Source of the DNA: Lachnospiraceae bacterium UBA2868
Lineage (GTDB): Bacteria > Bacillota_A > Clostridia > Lachnospirales > Lachnospiraceae
Direction of reading: 5' to 3'
Assembly: GCA_002350465.1 (NCBI GenBank)
Contig: DEEW01000023.1
Location: 5,244-12,233 of the forward strand
Length of the DNA stretch: 6,990 bases
Below are positions 1 through 5,513 of the stretch, one piece after another (within the stretch, counting starts at the first letter, position 1; the number at the start of each line of letters is the position of its first letter). The position numbers and the translations under genes are program-made. The notes under the pieces are model-generated. The model saw only the letters and a list, made by a program, of their open reading frames with translations. It was not told the origin of the DNA and did no database searches.

Positions 1-293
1 ATCTTTTCGTTATCGGCGAAGAGCTCATCTACACCGTCTATATAATCCTTTTCGGTGTCACACCGGCTGTTATGTTTTGACAAAAGAGCCTCTATGTTAG
101 CAAGATATATCTCTGCCATTCTGTTTGCATCATAATAACTGGCTGTTCTGTCGGCGGCTTCCTTGGACAGAACATAATCCGACCTTGCCGACATATACGA
201 AAGGGCCGCAAAGGTAACAAGCGCCAGCAGCACAAATGTTACAAGTATAGAACTTGTTCCGATATTTATTCCTCCGGAATGCTTTCTGTCCAT
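1..293 (-). CDS. N-terminally anchored membrane protein of the pseudopilus-type cluster, 3' end outside window
   Basis: This is the first 97 codons of a minus-strand gene that runs off the left edge of the window. The start is the ATG at 291-293, preceded by a G-rich stretch (AAAGGGGTAGGGG) and only 3 bases after the stop of the gene before it, so the two are almost certainly co-transcribed and translationally coupled. The protein begins MDRKHSGG, has one hydrophobic segment at about residues 16-34 (SILVTFVLLALVTFAALSYM), then a charged, Tyr- and Ala-rich stretch that looks helical (residues 38-72). This one-helix anchor followed by an amphipathic helix is the shape of pilins and pseudopilins, but there is no glutamate five residues after a cleavage glycine, so it is not a canonical prepilin. 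Similar short proteins sit at the end of type II secretion F-type clusters in Lachnospiraceae (from memory). The function is unknown; a pseudopilus or assembly component is an inference from position. Confidence 0.72.
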   Translation of the reverse strand, partial: MDRKHSGGINIGTSSILVTFVLLALVTFAALSYMSARSDYVLSKEAADRTASYYDANRMAEIYLANIEALLSKHNSRCDTEKDYIDGVDELFADNEK

Positions 294-296
294 CCC

Positions 297-737
297 CTAC
301 CCCTTTGTATTGTTCATGTATTTTGTGACATTAAGTGTATAAATGTCCCTGTAATCCGAAAGCCTTACGATACGCACTTCCATGTTCTGTATAGCCCCGT
401 TAGGCTTCATCGTAACATCCGAAACATACACCGCATCCGAGTATCCGCAGGGCTCGAATTCCTCATCATAGAACACCTCGAAGAAACCTCCGTCACCACG
501 TACCGCATCCGGATAGTGCATCAAAACGGAATCGATATCGCCGTTCGTTCCACGCATAACCTCTGCAAAGCCCTGCGCTACGGAAACCGCCTCGTTAAGT
601 TCTACCGTCTCTTTCGTCATCACATAGGACGTAACAAACAGCTTCACACATACAGCACCGCAAGCCGCAAACAGAAGTATCGTTATGATCAGTTCCATAA
701 GGAACAGTGATGTTTTGGATTTGAGATATTTATTCAT
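297..737 (-). CDS. Prepilin-like (type IV pilin / pseudopilin) protein
   Basis: A 146-residue protein with a short basic leader (Lys3, Lys6, Lys8) followed directly by LFLMELIITILLF, which matches the type IV prepilin N-terminus: hydrophobic +1, Glu at +5 (Glu15) and an unbroken hydrophobic helix to about residue 34. If Glu15 is +5, cleavage would fall between Ser10 and Leu11, so the usual Gly at -1 is replaced by Ser. After the helix, residues 35-65 look like the rest of the alpha-1 spine, and the C-terminal part is a small beta-rich domain with two Cys in the N-terminal half of the protein (Cys26, Cys30) and one at Cys97. It would be inserted in the membrane, processed by a prepilin peptidase and packed into a pilus or pseudopilus by the GspF-like protein encoded upstream. 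The ribosome binding site AAAGGA lies 5 bases before the ATG. The gap to the upstream gene is 23 bases and to the downstream gene 3 bases. Major versus minor pilin cannot be told from sequence; the short, acidic globular domain fits a minor one. Confidence 0.78.
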   Translation of the reverse strand: MNKYLKSKTSLFLMELIITILLFAACGAVCVKLFVTSYVMTKETVELNEAVSVAQGFAEVMRGTNGDIDSVLMHYPDAVRGDGGFFEVFYDEEFEPCGYSDAVYVSDVTMKPNGAIQNMEVRIVRLSDYRDIYTLNVTKYMNNTKG

Positions 738-760
738 CCTTTTCCTTTGAGGTTATCACA

Positions 761-1249
761 TCAGATTCCGTCTGTATCACTGTATAGCGTTACAAAGAAT
801 TCCGTCTTCTCTCCGTTTGTATCCGTGATATTAAACCGGTACAACGAATCATTTTCCTTCTCCACCGAAAAATCATTTACCGCCAGTATCCGGGTTCCGG
901 CCTTATAATCAAAATCATAATCCTCATCTGTCGTAAACTCCTTTAAATATCCGTCGTCTGCAAACAGATAGGTTACATATTTTTTGTCACCGGCGTTCTG
1001 GTAGAGCTTGAGTGTAGACCCTGTTTCATCAATCTCAACACCGTCCGTGTAATCGTGGGATCTGATCTTCTCGGTAACATATGACATGGCAGTACGCTTT
1101 TCGTAATTGCTGTTCATGTTATCCACGGTGCTCTCATATATCCTTGCCCCGAAAAGTACAACAAACAGAGCTGTTATGGCAAATGCACCAAACAGAGCGA
1201 GAATAAACAGAAAATCCACTATTGATTTGTTTCTTTTGGCAAAATTCAT
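761..1249 (-). CDS. DUF4860-type membrane-anchored protein of the pseudopilus cluster
   Basis: A 162-residue protein with a short basic N-terminus (MNFAKRNKS), one long hydrophobic segment at about residues 12-36 (VDFLFILALFGAFAITALFVVLFGA), a helical stretch containing NMNSNYEKRTAMSYVTEKIR (residues 44-63), and a beta-rich outer domain with repeated strand-turn pattern to the end. This resembles the DUF4860 family, which I recall as about 160 residues long and found in Clostridia beside type II secretion F-type proteins. The anchor-spine-globule layout is that of a pseudopilin, but no Gly/Glu prepilin peptidase site is present, so it either stays uncleaved or uses a different processing step. 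Its start overlaps the stop of the upstream gene by 4 bases (ATGA), which implies translational coupling. The molecular function of the family is unknown; a minor pseudopilin or assembly role is inferred from the context. Confidence 0.75.
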   Translation of the reverse strand: MNFAKRNKSIVDFLFILALFGAFAITALFVVLFGARIYESTVDNMNSNYEKRTAMSYVTEKIRSHDYTDGVEIDETGSTLKLYQNAGDKKYVTYLFADDGYLKEFTTDEDYDFDYKAGTRILAVNDFSVEKENDSLYRFNITDTNGEKTEFFVTLYSDTDGI

Positions 1250-1584
1250 TTCCCGTGTATCTCCACAATAGTTACCGAAGGCATTATGTTGTCACCTACC
1301 GGAACATAGTCAACCAGATATCTTGACTTGTCGTATGTCAGTCCGTAATGGTCTTCTATATAAGCAAGACTCGGGGGATAGTAACCCTCAACCGCATAGC
1401 AATGAATGATATCCTTATTTACGGCGTCCGTCAGCACCTGCTTCTGATCTTTGGATGATGTGGATGCAATAAAAGATATACCCATCAGAAATACGGCGAT
1501 GATGATCACGAAAAAGAATACGGAAAAATTCATGGACTCTATTATTCGTTTTTTTAATCCGGGTCTGTTAAATCTGTTGTTCAT
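1246..1584 (-). CDS. Small pseudopilin-like membrane protein
   Basis: A 112-residue protein with a basic N-terminus (Arg4, Arg7, Lys11, Lys12, Arg13), one membrane segment at about residues 19-41 (NFSVFFFVIIIAVFLMGISFIAS), then a helix (SSKDQKQVLTDAVNKDII) leading into CYAVEGYYPPSLAYIEDHYGL. That last stretch mirrors the pilin/GspG-like pattern in which the alpha-1 spine ends in an aromatic 'G-x-YP-xSL-xx-L/I' motif, so a pseudopilin fold is likely although there is no prepilin cleavage site. It overlaps the F-protein gene by 4 bases upstream (ATGA at 1581-1584) and the DUF4860-type gene by 4 bases downstream (1246-1249). Such double coupling usually means that the three products are needed in fixed proportion. 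No strong independent ribosome binding site is seen before its ATG. I do not know a named family for it; a structural or adaptor part of the pseudopilus is inferred. Confidence 0.75.
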   Translation of the reverse strand: MNNRFNRPGLKKRIIESMNFSVFFFVIIIAVFLMGISFIASTSSKDQKQVLTDAVNKDIIHCYAVEGYYPPSLAYIEDHYGLTYDKSRYLVDYVPVGDNIMPSVTIVEIHGK

Positions 1585-2630
1585 CCTATACTACCCATAA
1601 CTCCCATAAGAGGTAACATTACTGACAAAAGGATAAGACACACAACAACCGACAGGATAATAACAAGTGTCGGCTCGAGAACCGATATGAGATTCGACAT
1701 TTTCTCGTCAACTTCCTCATCATATCCGACTGCTATCTTTTCAAGAACCTTGTCGACCGATCCCGTCCTGAATCCAACCGATATCATTCTTGAATACATA
1801 TTGGAGAATATACCCGACAGACTCAAAGCATCAGCAAATGATTTTCCCTCAGCCATAAGTTCCTTGCTCTTATTGATCTTCTCGATCATATCGCTGTTGT
1901 CCACAAGATTGGATACCATGGCAAGACTCTCATCGGTATCAAGTCCGGCACTCATTGTAAGTGCCATACCCGATGCAAACCTTCCCGCAGCGATCTTATC
2001 GTACAATCCTCTTGTTGCAACAAACTTCGAGAGGAACCCGCGAAGCTTTGCTCTTCCGGCCGCTGTCTTGGTAAGCACAAATACCGCAACTATAAGCACT
2101 GCAGCAACTATGACTATTACAAGCGCATATTTGCTGACAACCGTTCCGAAGTTAAGCATTCCCTTTGAGAATCCGGTCATTTCCGTTCCAAGCTGTTTGA
2201 ATACATCGTTGAAGATCGGAAGAACCTTGATAACAAGCACAAGAATAACTATAAGCATCATTCCCACGATCATCATAGGGTATGTAACCGCACTCTTGAT
2301 GCCCCTTGCAACATTTTCCTCTCTGTTATAGTGGAATGCCAGCGCTTTCATTACTTCCTCAAGCTTACCTGACTGTTCGCCGATCTCTATCATATCAAGA
2401 GCATACTTTGGGAAAACATGCGAAGCTTCAACCGAATGATGAAATGTATCTCCCTCGTTACACTTGTCAAGAATTGCCTGCAGGATCTGTCGTCCTTCTT
2501 CCGTTGTGGCATCTTCAAGCATGATCGAGATTCCTTCCATCGGAGAGATTCCCGCATTCAGTATCATCGCTATCTGATCACAGAACATAGACAGTTCCTG
2601 ATTGTTGAGAAGCTTTTTCTTGTCGCTCAT
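1581..2630 (-). CDS. Type II secretion system F family protein (GspF/PilC/ComGB-like platform protein)
   Basis: A polytopic cytoplasmic-membrane protein of 349 residues that in this family forms the platform on which the assembly ATPase drives pilin insertion into a growing pilus or pseudopilus. Two T2SF domains are visible. The first (about residues 14-137) has FCDQIAMILNAGISPMEGI, the signature IEIGEQSGKLEEVM (81-94) and a Tyr-Pro before the first membrane helix (about 117-138). The second (about 215-340) has ASGMALTMSAGLDTDESL, the parallel motif ISVGFRTGSVDKVLEKIA, and ISVLEPTLVIILSVVV opening the last helix (about 320-341). A middle helix lies at about 168-187. The length suits Gram-positive ComGB-like members, which are shorter than GspF. 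The start is the ATG at 2628-2630, with GGAGG five bases upstream; the frame stays open 37 codons further but lacks a ribosome site there. It is the first gene of the pseudopilus set and overlaps the next gene by 4 bases. No ATPase or peptidase gene is in view. Confidence 0.93.
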   Translation of the reverse strand: MSDKKKLLNNQELSMFCDQIAMILNAGISPMEGISIMLEDATTEEGRQILQAILDKCNEGDTFHHSVEASHVFPKYALDMIEIGEQSGKLEEVMKALAFHYNREENVARGIKSAVTYPMMIVGMMLIVILVLVIKVLPIFNDVFKQLGTEMTGFSKGMLNFGTVVSKYALVIVIVAAVLIVAVFVLTKTAAGRAKLRGFLSKFVATRGLYDKIAAGRFASGMALTMSAGLDTDESLAMVSNLVDNSDMIEKINKSKELMAEGKSFADALSLSGIFSNMYSRMISVGFRTGSVDKVLEKIAVGYDEEVDEKMSNLISVLEPTLVIILSVVVCLILLSVMLPLMGVMGSIG

Positions 2631-2635
2631 TTTTT

Positions 2636-2640
2636 CCTCC
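2636..2640 (-). promoter_or_regulatory. Ribosome binding site of the F-protein gene
   Basis: GGAGG followed by five A residues and then ATG (2628-2630). This is an optimal spacing and decides the start of the gene: the open frame extends upstream to an ATG at 2739-2741, but that ATG follows the previous stop codon by a few bases and has no ribosome site, and the extension would translate a hairpin-rich leader. Confidence 0.85.
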
Positions 2641-2654
2641 AAATCTTTAATGTG

Positions 2655-2740
2655 TGTCGCCCATTTGAATCGCCTTTCGGCGATAGGGGCTCCACGTGCA
2701 GACAGGTTCCTCCCACTTCCGTGGGTCCCTCCTATCAGCA
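2655..2740 (-). ncRNA. Candidate structured RNA leader ahead of the pseudopilus genes (class not identified)
   Basis: The gap between the transglutaminase stop and the F-protein ribosome site is unusually GC-rich and full of self-complementarity when read on the minus strand. Hairpin A is CCCAC-GGAA-GUGGG (2725-2712), capped by a GNRA tetraloop. Hairpin B is AUCGCC-GAAA-GGCGAU (2684-2669), also GNRA-capped, and it can be extended by GCCC (2690-2687) with GGGC (2662-2659) and UGUC (2704-2701) with GACA (2658-2655). A competing long-range helix GAUAGG (2736-2731) with CCUAUC (2687-2682) shares bases with hairpin B, so two mutually exclusive folds are possible. Neither hairpin is followed by a U run, so they are not terminators. 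This looks like a cis-regulatory leader. I compared it from memory with c-di-GMP, SAM, glutamine, T-box, guanidine and other common classes and did not find their conserved cores. The structure is seen in the sequence; the regulatory role is inferred. Confidence 0.5.
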
Positions 2741-2741
2741 T

Positions 2742-3689
2742 CTAATAAGTATACTTAGTGGTATAGTTATTTCCGTCGCCTATAAAGCTTTTTATCTTTT
2801 TGGTTCCGGCATTTGCTGCAAATGTGGGGTCCATAAGTGTCCAGTCCACACCGTCAAATTCTATTATTCCGTTTATCCAGCCTTCGTCTTCTATGTACGT
2901 TGTAACCCATGCATGATATGCATCACCCGCATATCCGAACTCCAATTTTGTCGGAATTCTCTGGCTCCTTAACATTGCTGCCATAAGTGCGGCATAATCA
3001 AAACATATACCCTTTTTCTCTTTAAGCACCTGATCGACGCTCGGAACATAATTCGGTTTAACCGTTGCGGCTCTTTCGTGATCATAGGTTATGTTCTTGA
3101 TTACGTAATCATATACCGCGGCAATAACTTCTATGTCGGTTGCCTTCCCTTCCGCAAGATCTTTGCCGAGGGCAACTACATCGGAATTAATATCAAACTG
3201 TACATAACAGTTGGGATACAGAAAAGGCAGATAGGGATCAGGCATTACAACGTCGATATCTTCCGCAAATTTCGTTGCATACATACCTTCTTCTCCCATT
3301 CCCTCATATGCTATTACAGAATATGTCCCGTCACCAAGGGACAGGGGTATTACCGAATCACCGTCGGGAATGATATATGTATAAGTCACACTATCATCAC
3401 AGGATAACTGTATCTTAACATCATCAACTTCTCCCGTATTACTGACATACAGATATCCTTCGTCGGAGTTCGACGCATCTACCGTAAGTTCACCTCCGCC
3501 AAGAATCTCTTTACCTCCGGCTACGGGAGTCAGGCACTTTGGCTCATTACTCCTGTTCTGCGTTGATCCGACCTTTGATATCTCAACTTCTGTCTCTTCC
3601 GGCCCGTCATTACATGCGCATAGTGTTATTGCCATAATAACCGCACACATCAGAGCAAGTATTCTATTTGGATAAAACTGCCTGGACAA
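2742..3689 (-). CDS. Transglutaminase-like lipoprotein
   Basis: A 315-residue exported protein with the transglutaminase/cysteine-protease fold. The N-terminus has Arg residues, a hydrophobic stretch and a lipobox-like LCAC, so Cys26 is the likely lipidated residue and the protein would be anchored on the outer face of the membrane. Residues about 60-150 form a beta-rich domain. The core follows: DYVIKNITYD, then GICFDYAALMAAMLRSQRIP with catalytic Cys229, YHAWV with His259 and LMDPTF with Asp287, giving a complete Cys-His-Asp triad. Members of this fold cross-link or hydrolyse peptides; the substrate here is unknown. The preferred start is TTG at 3687-3689, six bases after GGAGG. An in-frame GTG at 3693-3695 touches that GGAGG directly, which is too close for it. 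The gene overlaps the upstream gene by 26 bases, which supports co-transcription with the sigma factor genes. A role in processing or sensing cell-surface peptides is an inference from this context. Confidence 0.87.
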   Translation of the reverse strand: MSRQFYPNRILALMCAVIMAITLCACNDGPEETEVEISKVGSTQNRSNEPKCLTPVAGGKEILGGGELTVDASNSDEGYLYVSNTGEVDDVKIQLSCDDSVTYTYIIPDGDSVIPLSLGDGTYSVIAYEGMGEEGMYATKFAEDIDVVMPDPYLPFLYPNCYVQFDINSDVVALGKDLAEGKATDIEVIAAVYDYVIKNITYDHERAATVKPNYVPSVDQVLKEKKGICFDYAALMAAMLRSQRIPTKLEFGYAGDAYHAWVTTYIEDEGWINGIIEFDGVDWTLMDPTFAANAGTKKIKSFIGDGNNYTTKYTY

Positions 3690-4152
3690 TTCCACCCTCC
3701 GTATCGGGAATATAAATATTCAGAGTACCGCTTTCAAAATGAAACTTTACCGTTCCGTCAGGGTCGGTTGAAACAGGATATATTACCGATCCGTCTTCCT
3801 TTTTGGCGTATATCCCCTCGTAGTCTATATTGCTTCCGCTAAGCGTCATAACGAAGCATTGGTCATCTGCATCAATATGATGTTCAGTAACCGTTATGTC
3901 CCCTCTGCCGATTCTGCCGCTCTCCTGTCTGCCGGCTAAGTAAAAGACCAACGGGCTCATGAGGACAAGAGCAAACAAAGAAACAGACAACCACTTCCCT
4001 GTCTTAACGAGTGTTGTATTTGCTATATTCTTGAAAAGCAGCACGTCCAGCGACTGCGTATTGGGAGTCTGTTCACACGCGGCGAAGACATTCTGAAGTG
4101 CTTCATTCGCTGCTTTTCTGTTTATACTGTATATTTTATTTCTTCTAAACAT
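3664..4152 (-). CDS. One-pass membrane protein, probable anti-sigma factor
   Basis: A 162-residue protein with a basic cytoplasmic N-terminal part (MFRRNKIYSINRKAANEAL, residues 1-51), one membrane helix at about 53-74 (KWLSVSLFALVLMSPLVFYLAG) and an outer domain of about 85 residues rich in beta strands (from DITVTEHHIDADDQ onward). It overlaps the sigma factor gene by 8 bases and has GGAGG six bases before its ATG, inside that gene. Position and topology are those of membrane-bound anti-sigma factors that hold an ECF sigma factor inactive and release it on an outside signal. No zinc-binding HxxxCxxC motif is present, so it is not a ZAS-type anti-sigma factor. The N-terminal segment is short for a typical sigma-binding domain. 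The anti-sigma role is therefore inferred from neighbours, not from a recognised domain; a membrane protein merely under control of the sigma factor is the alternative. Confidence 0.72.
   Translation of the reverse strand: MFRRNKIYSINRKAANEALQNVFAACEQTPNTQSLDVLLFKNIANTTLVKTGKWLSVSLFALVLMSPLVFYLAGRQESGRIGRGDITVTEHHIDADDQCFVMTLSGSNIDYEGIYAKKEDGSVIYPVSTDPDGTVKFHFESGTLNIYIPDTEGGIVQAVLSK
3696..3700 (-). promoter_or_regulatory. Ribosome binding site that points to a TTG start for the transglutaminase gene
   Basis: GGAGG lies inside the 3' end of the upstream gene. It is directly adjacent to an in-frame GTG (3693-3695) and six bases from an in-frame TTG (3687-3689). Only the TTG has a workable spacing, so the TTG is the better start. 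Confidence 0.6.
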
Positions 4153-4717
4153 CTTCGCCCTCCTTTCTGAGCATTTTTTTGAGCCTCTCTCTGGCTGTTA
4201 TCAGGTATCTCTTGACGCTGCTTCTCGAACACCCCAGTGCCGATGCAATGTCTTCGAGCTTCATGTCGTTGTAGTACCGCATAACGACTACCTGCTGCTC
4301 ATTGAAGGGAAGGGACATGACTGCATCCTTCAGTCTCGATGTCTCATCCGTTGTTTCGGTTTTATCTTCCGGATTGTGATCAATGTAATCATCGCTTATC
4401 AGTTCCAGCAGTTCGGGATTGTTTTCTCCGTATTCCTGCCGGTTTTTGCGCTCCATATCGTAGCACACCCGGAAACATATCTGGTTAAGCCACGCCACAA
4501 ACAATGCCGGCTCTTTGATCCCTCCGATATTTCTCAAGGCAAGGATGTATGTCTCCTGCAAGGCATCCTGTGCCAGATTGGGATCTCTTAAATAATGTGC
4601 CGCATAGTTGTATGTGTGCTGATATGTTATAGCGTACAGTTCGGCAAAAGCATCACTGTCGCCTCTTTGCGATTTTTGCACCAAACGCCCTATATAGGCA
4701 TGGTTAAAATCAGCCAT
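4145..4717 (-). CDS. ECF-type RNA polymerase sigma factor
   Basis: A 190-residue sigma-70 family protein of the extracytoplasmic function (group 4) type, with regions 2 and 4 only. Region 2 spans about residues 20-92 and shows the RGDSDAFAELY start, DPNLAQDALQETYILAL (region 2.2, core-binding) and the aromatic ALFVAWLNQICFRVCYDMERK of 2.3-2.4 used in -10 melting and recognition. An acidic linker runs over about 95-127. Region 4 (about 128-184) has LPFNEQQVVVMRYYNDMKLEDIA followed by the helix-turn-helix ALGCSRSSVKRYLITARERLKK that reads the -35 element. It directs polymerase to a small regulon that often includes its own operon. The ATG at 4715-4717 has AAGGTG five bases upstream and starts two bases after the stop of the GGDEF-like gene; its 3' end overlaps the putative anti-sigma gene by 8 bases. 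The regulon and inducing signal cannot be read from this window. Confidence 0.93.
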   Translation of the reverse strand: MADFNHAYIGRLVQKSQRGDSDAFAELYAITYQHTYNYAAHYLRDPNLAQDALQETYILALRNIGGIKEPALFVAWLNQICFRVCYDMERKNRQEYGENNPELLELISDDYIDHNPEDKTETTDETSRLKDAVMSLPFNEQQVVVMRYYNDMKLEDIASALGCSRSSVKRYLITARERLKKMLRKEGEDV

Positions 4718-4719
4718 TA

Positions 4720-5418
4720 TTACACCTTGGCAATCCCGTACAACTTAGCCACAAGTTCCCGAAAATCATCTAAGCCAAGCACTTCGTTAAGCACTTTGGA
4801 CTGTTTGATCCGGATAGCATATCCACCTGAAGTCTTGTTGTATATATCTATCTCTTTTTGAAGTTCCCCCATAAACCTGTCCATCTTATCACCGGTACAG
4901 TTATCGATAACAACCAGGAACTCATTTCCGTTATTTCTGCCTACAAAACCGTAATATGCACTCACTCTCTCAACTACGGAGGAAAATTCCTTGAGTGCTA
5001 CGTTACCGCTTGATCTCCCATGCTCCCTGTTGATCTCATCAAGATTATCAATAACAATAAGTGCGCATCCCAGCTTTGAGATATCCGTCCCGCTCTCATA
5101 TTTTTCAAATATCTGGTCACAGGAGAACCTGTTAGGGATTCCCGTAAGCGTATCAACATATACAGCTCTCTTAAGAACATGGTCATGAACAATATGTCCT
5201 TCAAGGAGTCTGAAGTCCATTATGATGCACGCTACGCTGTACAGCATAAATGCCCATAAAAAAACGCATATTGTTAAAAGTACCTTGTTTGAAAAAACAC
5301 TTACCCGAAGACTTTCATCCAGAAAAATGAACAGAAAAAAACAGATCGCGAAAATCACAAGAAGTGCAAGCTGAACAAATTTGAACATCTTATAGCTCTT
5401 GAAATAATCCTCACTCAT
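4720..5418 (-). CDS. Membrane protein with degenerate GGDEF domain
   Basis: A 232-residue protein with two membrane helices (about 14-33 and 44-66, joined by a short loop) and a C-terminal GGDEF-type domain. Recognisable are the domain start YVDTLTGIPNR (87-97), the IVIDNLDEINREHGRSSGN stretch (121-139) that matches the D-hydrophobic-D/N-xFKxxND-xxGHxxGD metal and nucleotide region, and the signature position, which here reads R-N-NGNEF (161-167) instead of GGDEF. The first Gly and the third-position Asp are both Asn, so diguanylate cyclase activity is unlikely. The domain is also somewhat short at its C-terminus. Degenerate GGDEF domains can bind GTP or c-di-GMP or mediate protein contacts. 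The ATG at 5416-5418 follows a purine-rich site (GGGGGAAGGAA), and the gene ends 2 bases before the sigma factor gene, so it is the probable first gene of that operon. A regulatory role on the sigma/anti-sigma pair is speculation from position. Confidence 0.85.
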   Translation of the reverse strand: MSEDYFKSYKMFKFVQLALLVIFAICFFLFIFLDESLRVSVFSNKVLLTICVFLWAFMLYSVACIIMDFRLLEGHIVHDHVLKRAVYVDTLTGIPNRFSCDQIFEKYESGTDISKLGCALIVIDNLDEINREHGRSSGNVALKEFSSVVERVSAYYGFVGRNNGNEFLVVIDNCTGDKMDRFMGELQKEIDIYNKTSGGYAIRIKQSKVLNEVLGLDDFRELVAKLYGIAKV

Positions 5419-5477
5419 TTCCTTCCCCCGATATTATTGAAAGCCAAGCCATTACAACCATACAGTTAACGAGTTTT

Positions 5478-5483
5478 ATTATA
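5478..5483 (-). promoter_or_regulatory. Probable -10 element of the GGDEF-sigma operon
   Basis: Read on the minus strand this is a perfect TATAAT, 60 bases before the ATG of the first gene. No good -35 is seen at 16-18 bases upstream; that stretch is T-rich (TTTTCT-like), and a TTGTCA lies only 7 bases away. A sigma-A promoter with a poor -35 is the best reading. Confidence 0.42.
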
Positions 5484-5500
5484 AACCTTGTGACAAAAAA

Positions 5501-5513
5501 AGAAAAGTTTTCT
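5501..5513. repeat. Short inverted repeat in the divergent intergenic region
   Basis: AGAAAA-G-TTTTCT is a perfect 6+6 palindrome around one base, placed between the two divergent genes and just upstream of the minus-strand -10 element. It could be an operator, but its AT-rich, homopolymer-rich make-up means that chance is quite possible. Confidence 0.25.

Noticed and set aside
279..710. 143-codon plus-strand open frame opposite the prepilin-like gene
   Set aside because: It is His/Arg/Ile-rich with no ribosome site, and the minus strand has a prepilin with coupled neighbours.
1687..2331. 214-codon open frame on the plus strand opposite the F-protein gene
   Set aside because: It is an antisense shadow with Ser/Ile/Thr-rich low-complexity translation, no ribosome site and no domain, while the opposite strand is a clear F protein.
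2669..2725. Hairpins at 2712-2725 and 2669-2684 as intrinsic terminators
   Set aside because: Neither is followed by a U run on the minus strand (next bases are AGGAACC and UCAAAUG).
2655..2740. c-di-GMP-I/II, SAM-I, glutamine (glnA/Downstream-peptide), T-box or SRP RNA identity for the leader
   Set aside because: From memory none of the conserved cores (for example GCAAACC plus GACGCAAAGCC of c-di-GMP-I, or GGNACCGCG of T-boxes) is present. The short ACGGAAGUGGG match to glutamine RNAs lacks the rest of that motif.
2631..2741. 37-codon N-terminal extension of the F protein starting at the ATG 2739-2741
   Set aside because: It has no ribosome site, is Gly/Arg-rich unlike any F protein N-terminus, and would translate the hairpin-rich leader. 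The ATG at 2628-2630 has an ideal GGAGG.
2306..2972. Two plus-strand open frames opposite the F-protein, leader and transglutaminase regions
   Set aside because: They overlap well-supported minus-strand genes and show no recognisable protein features or start signals.
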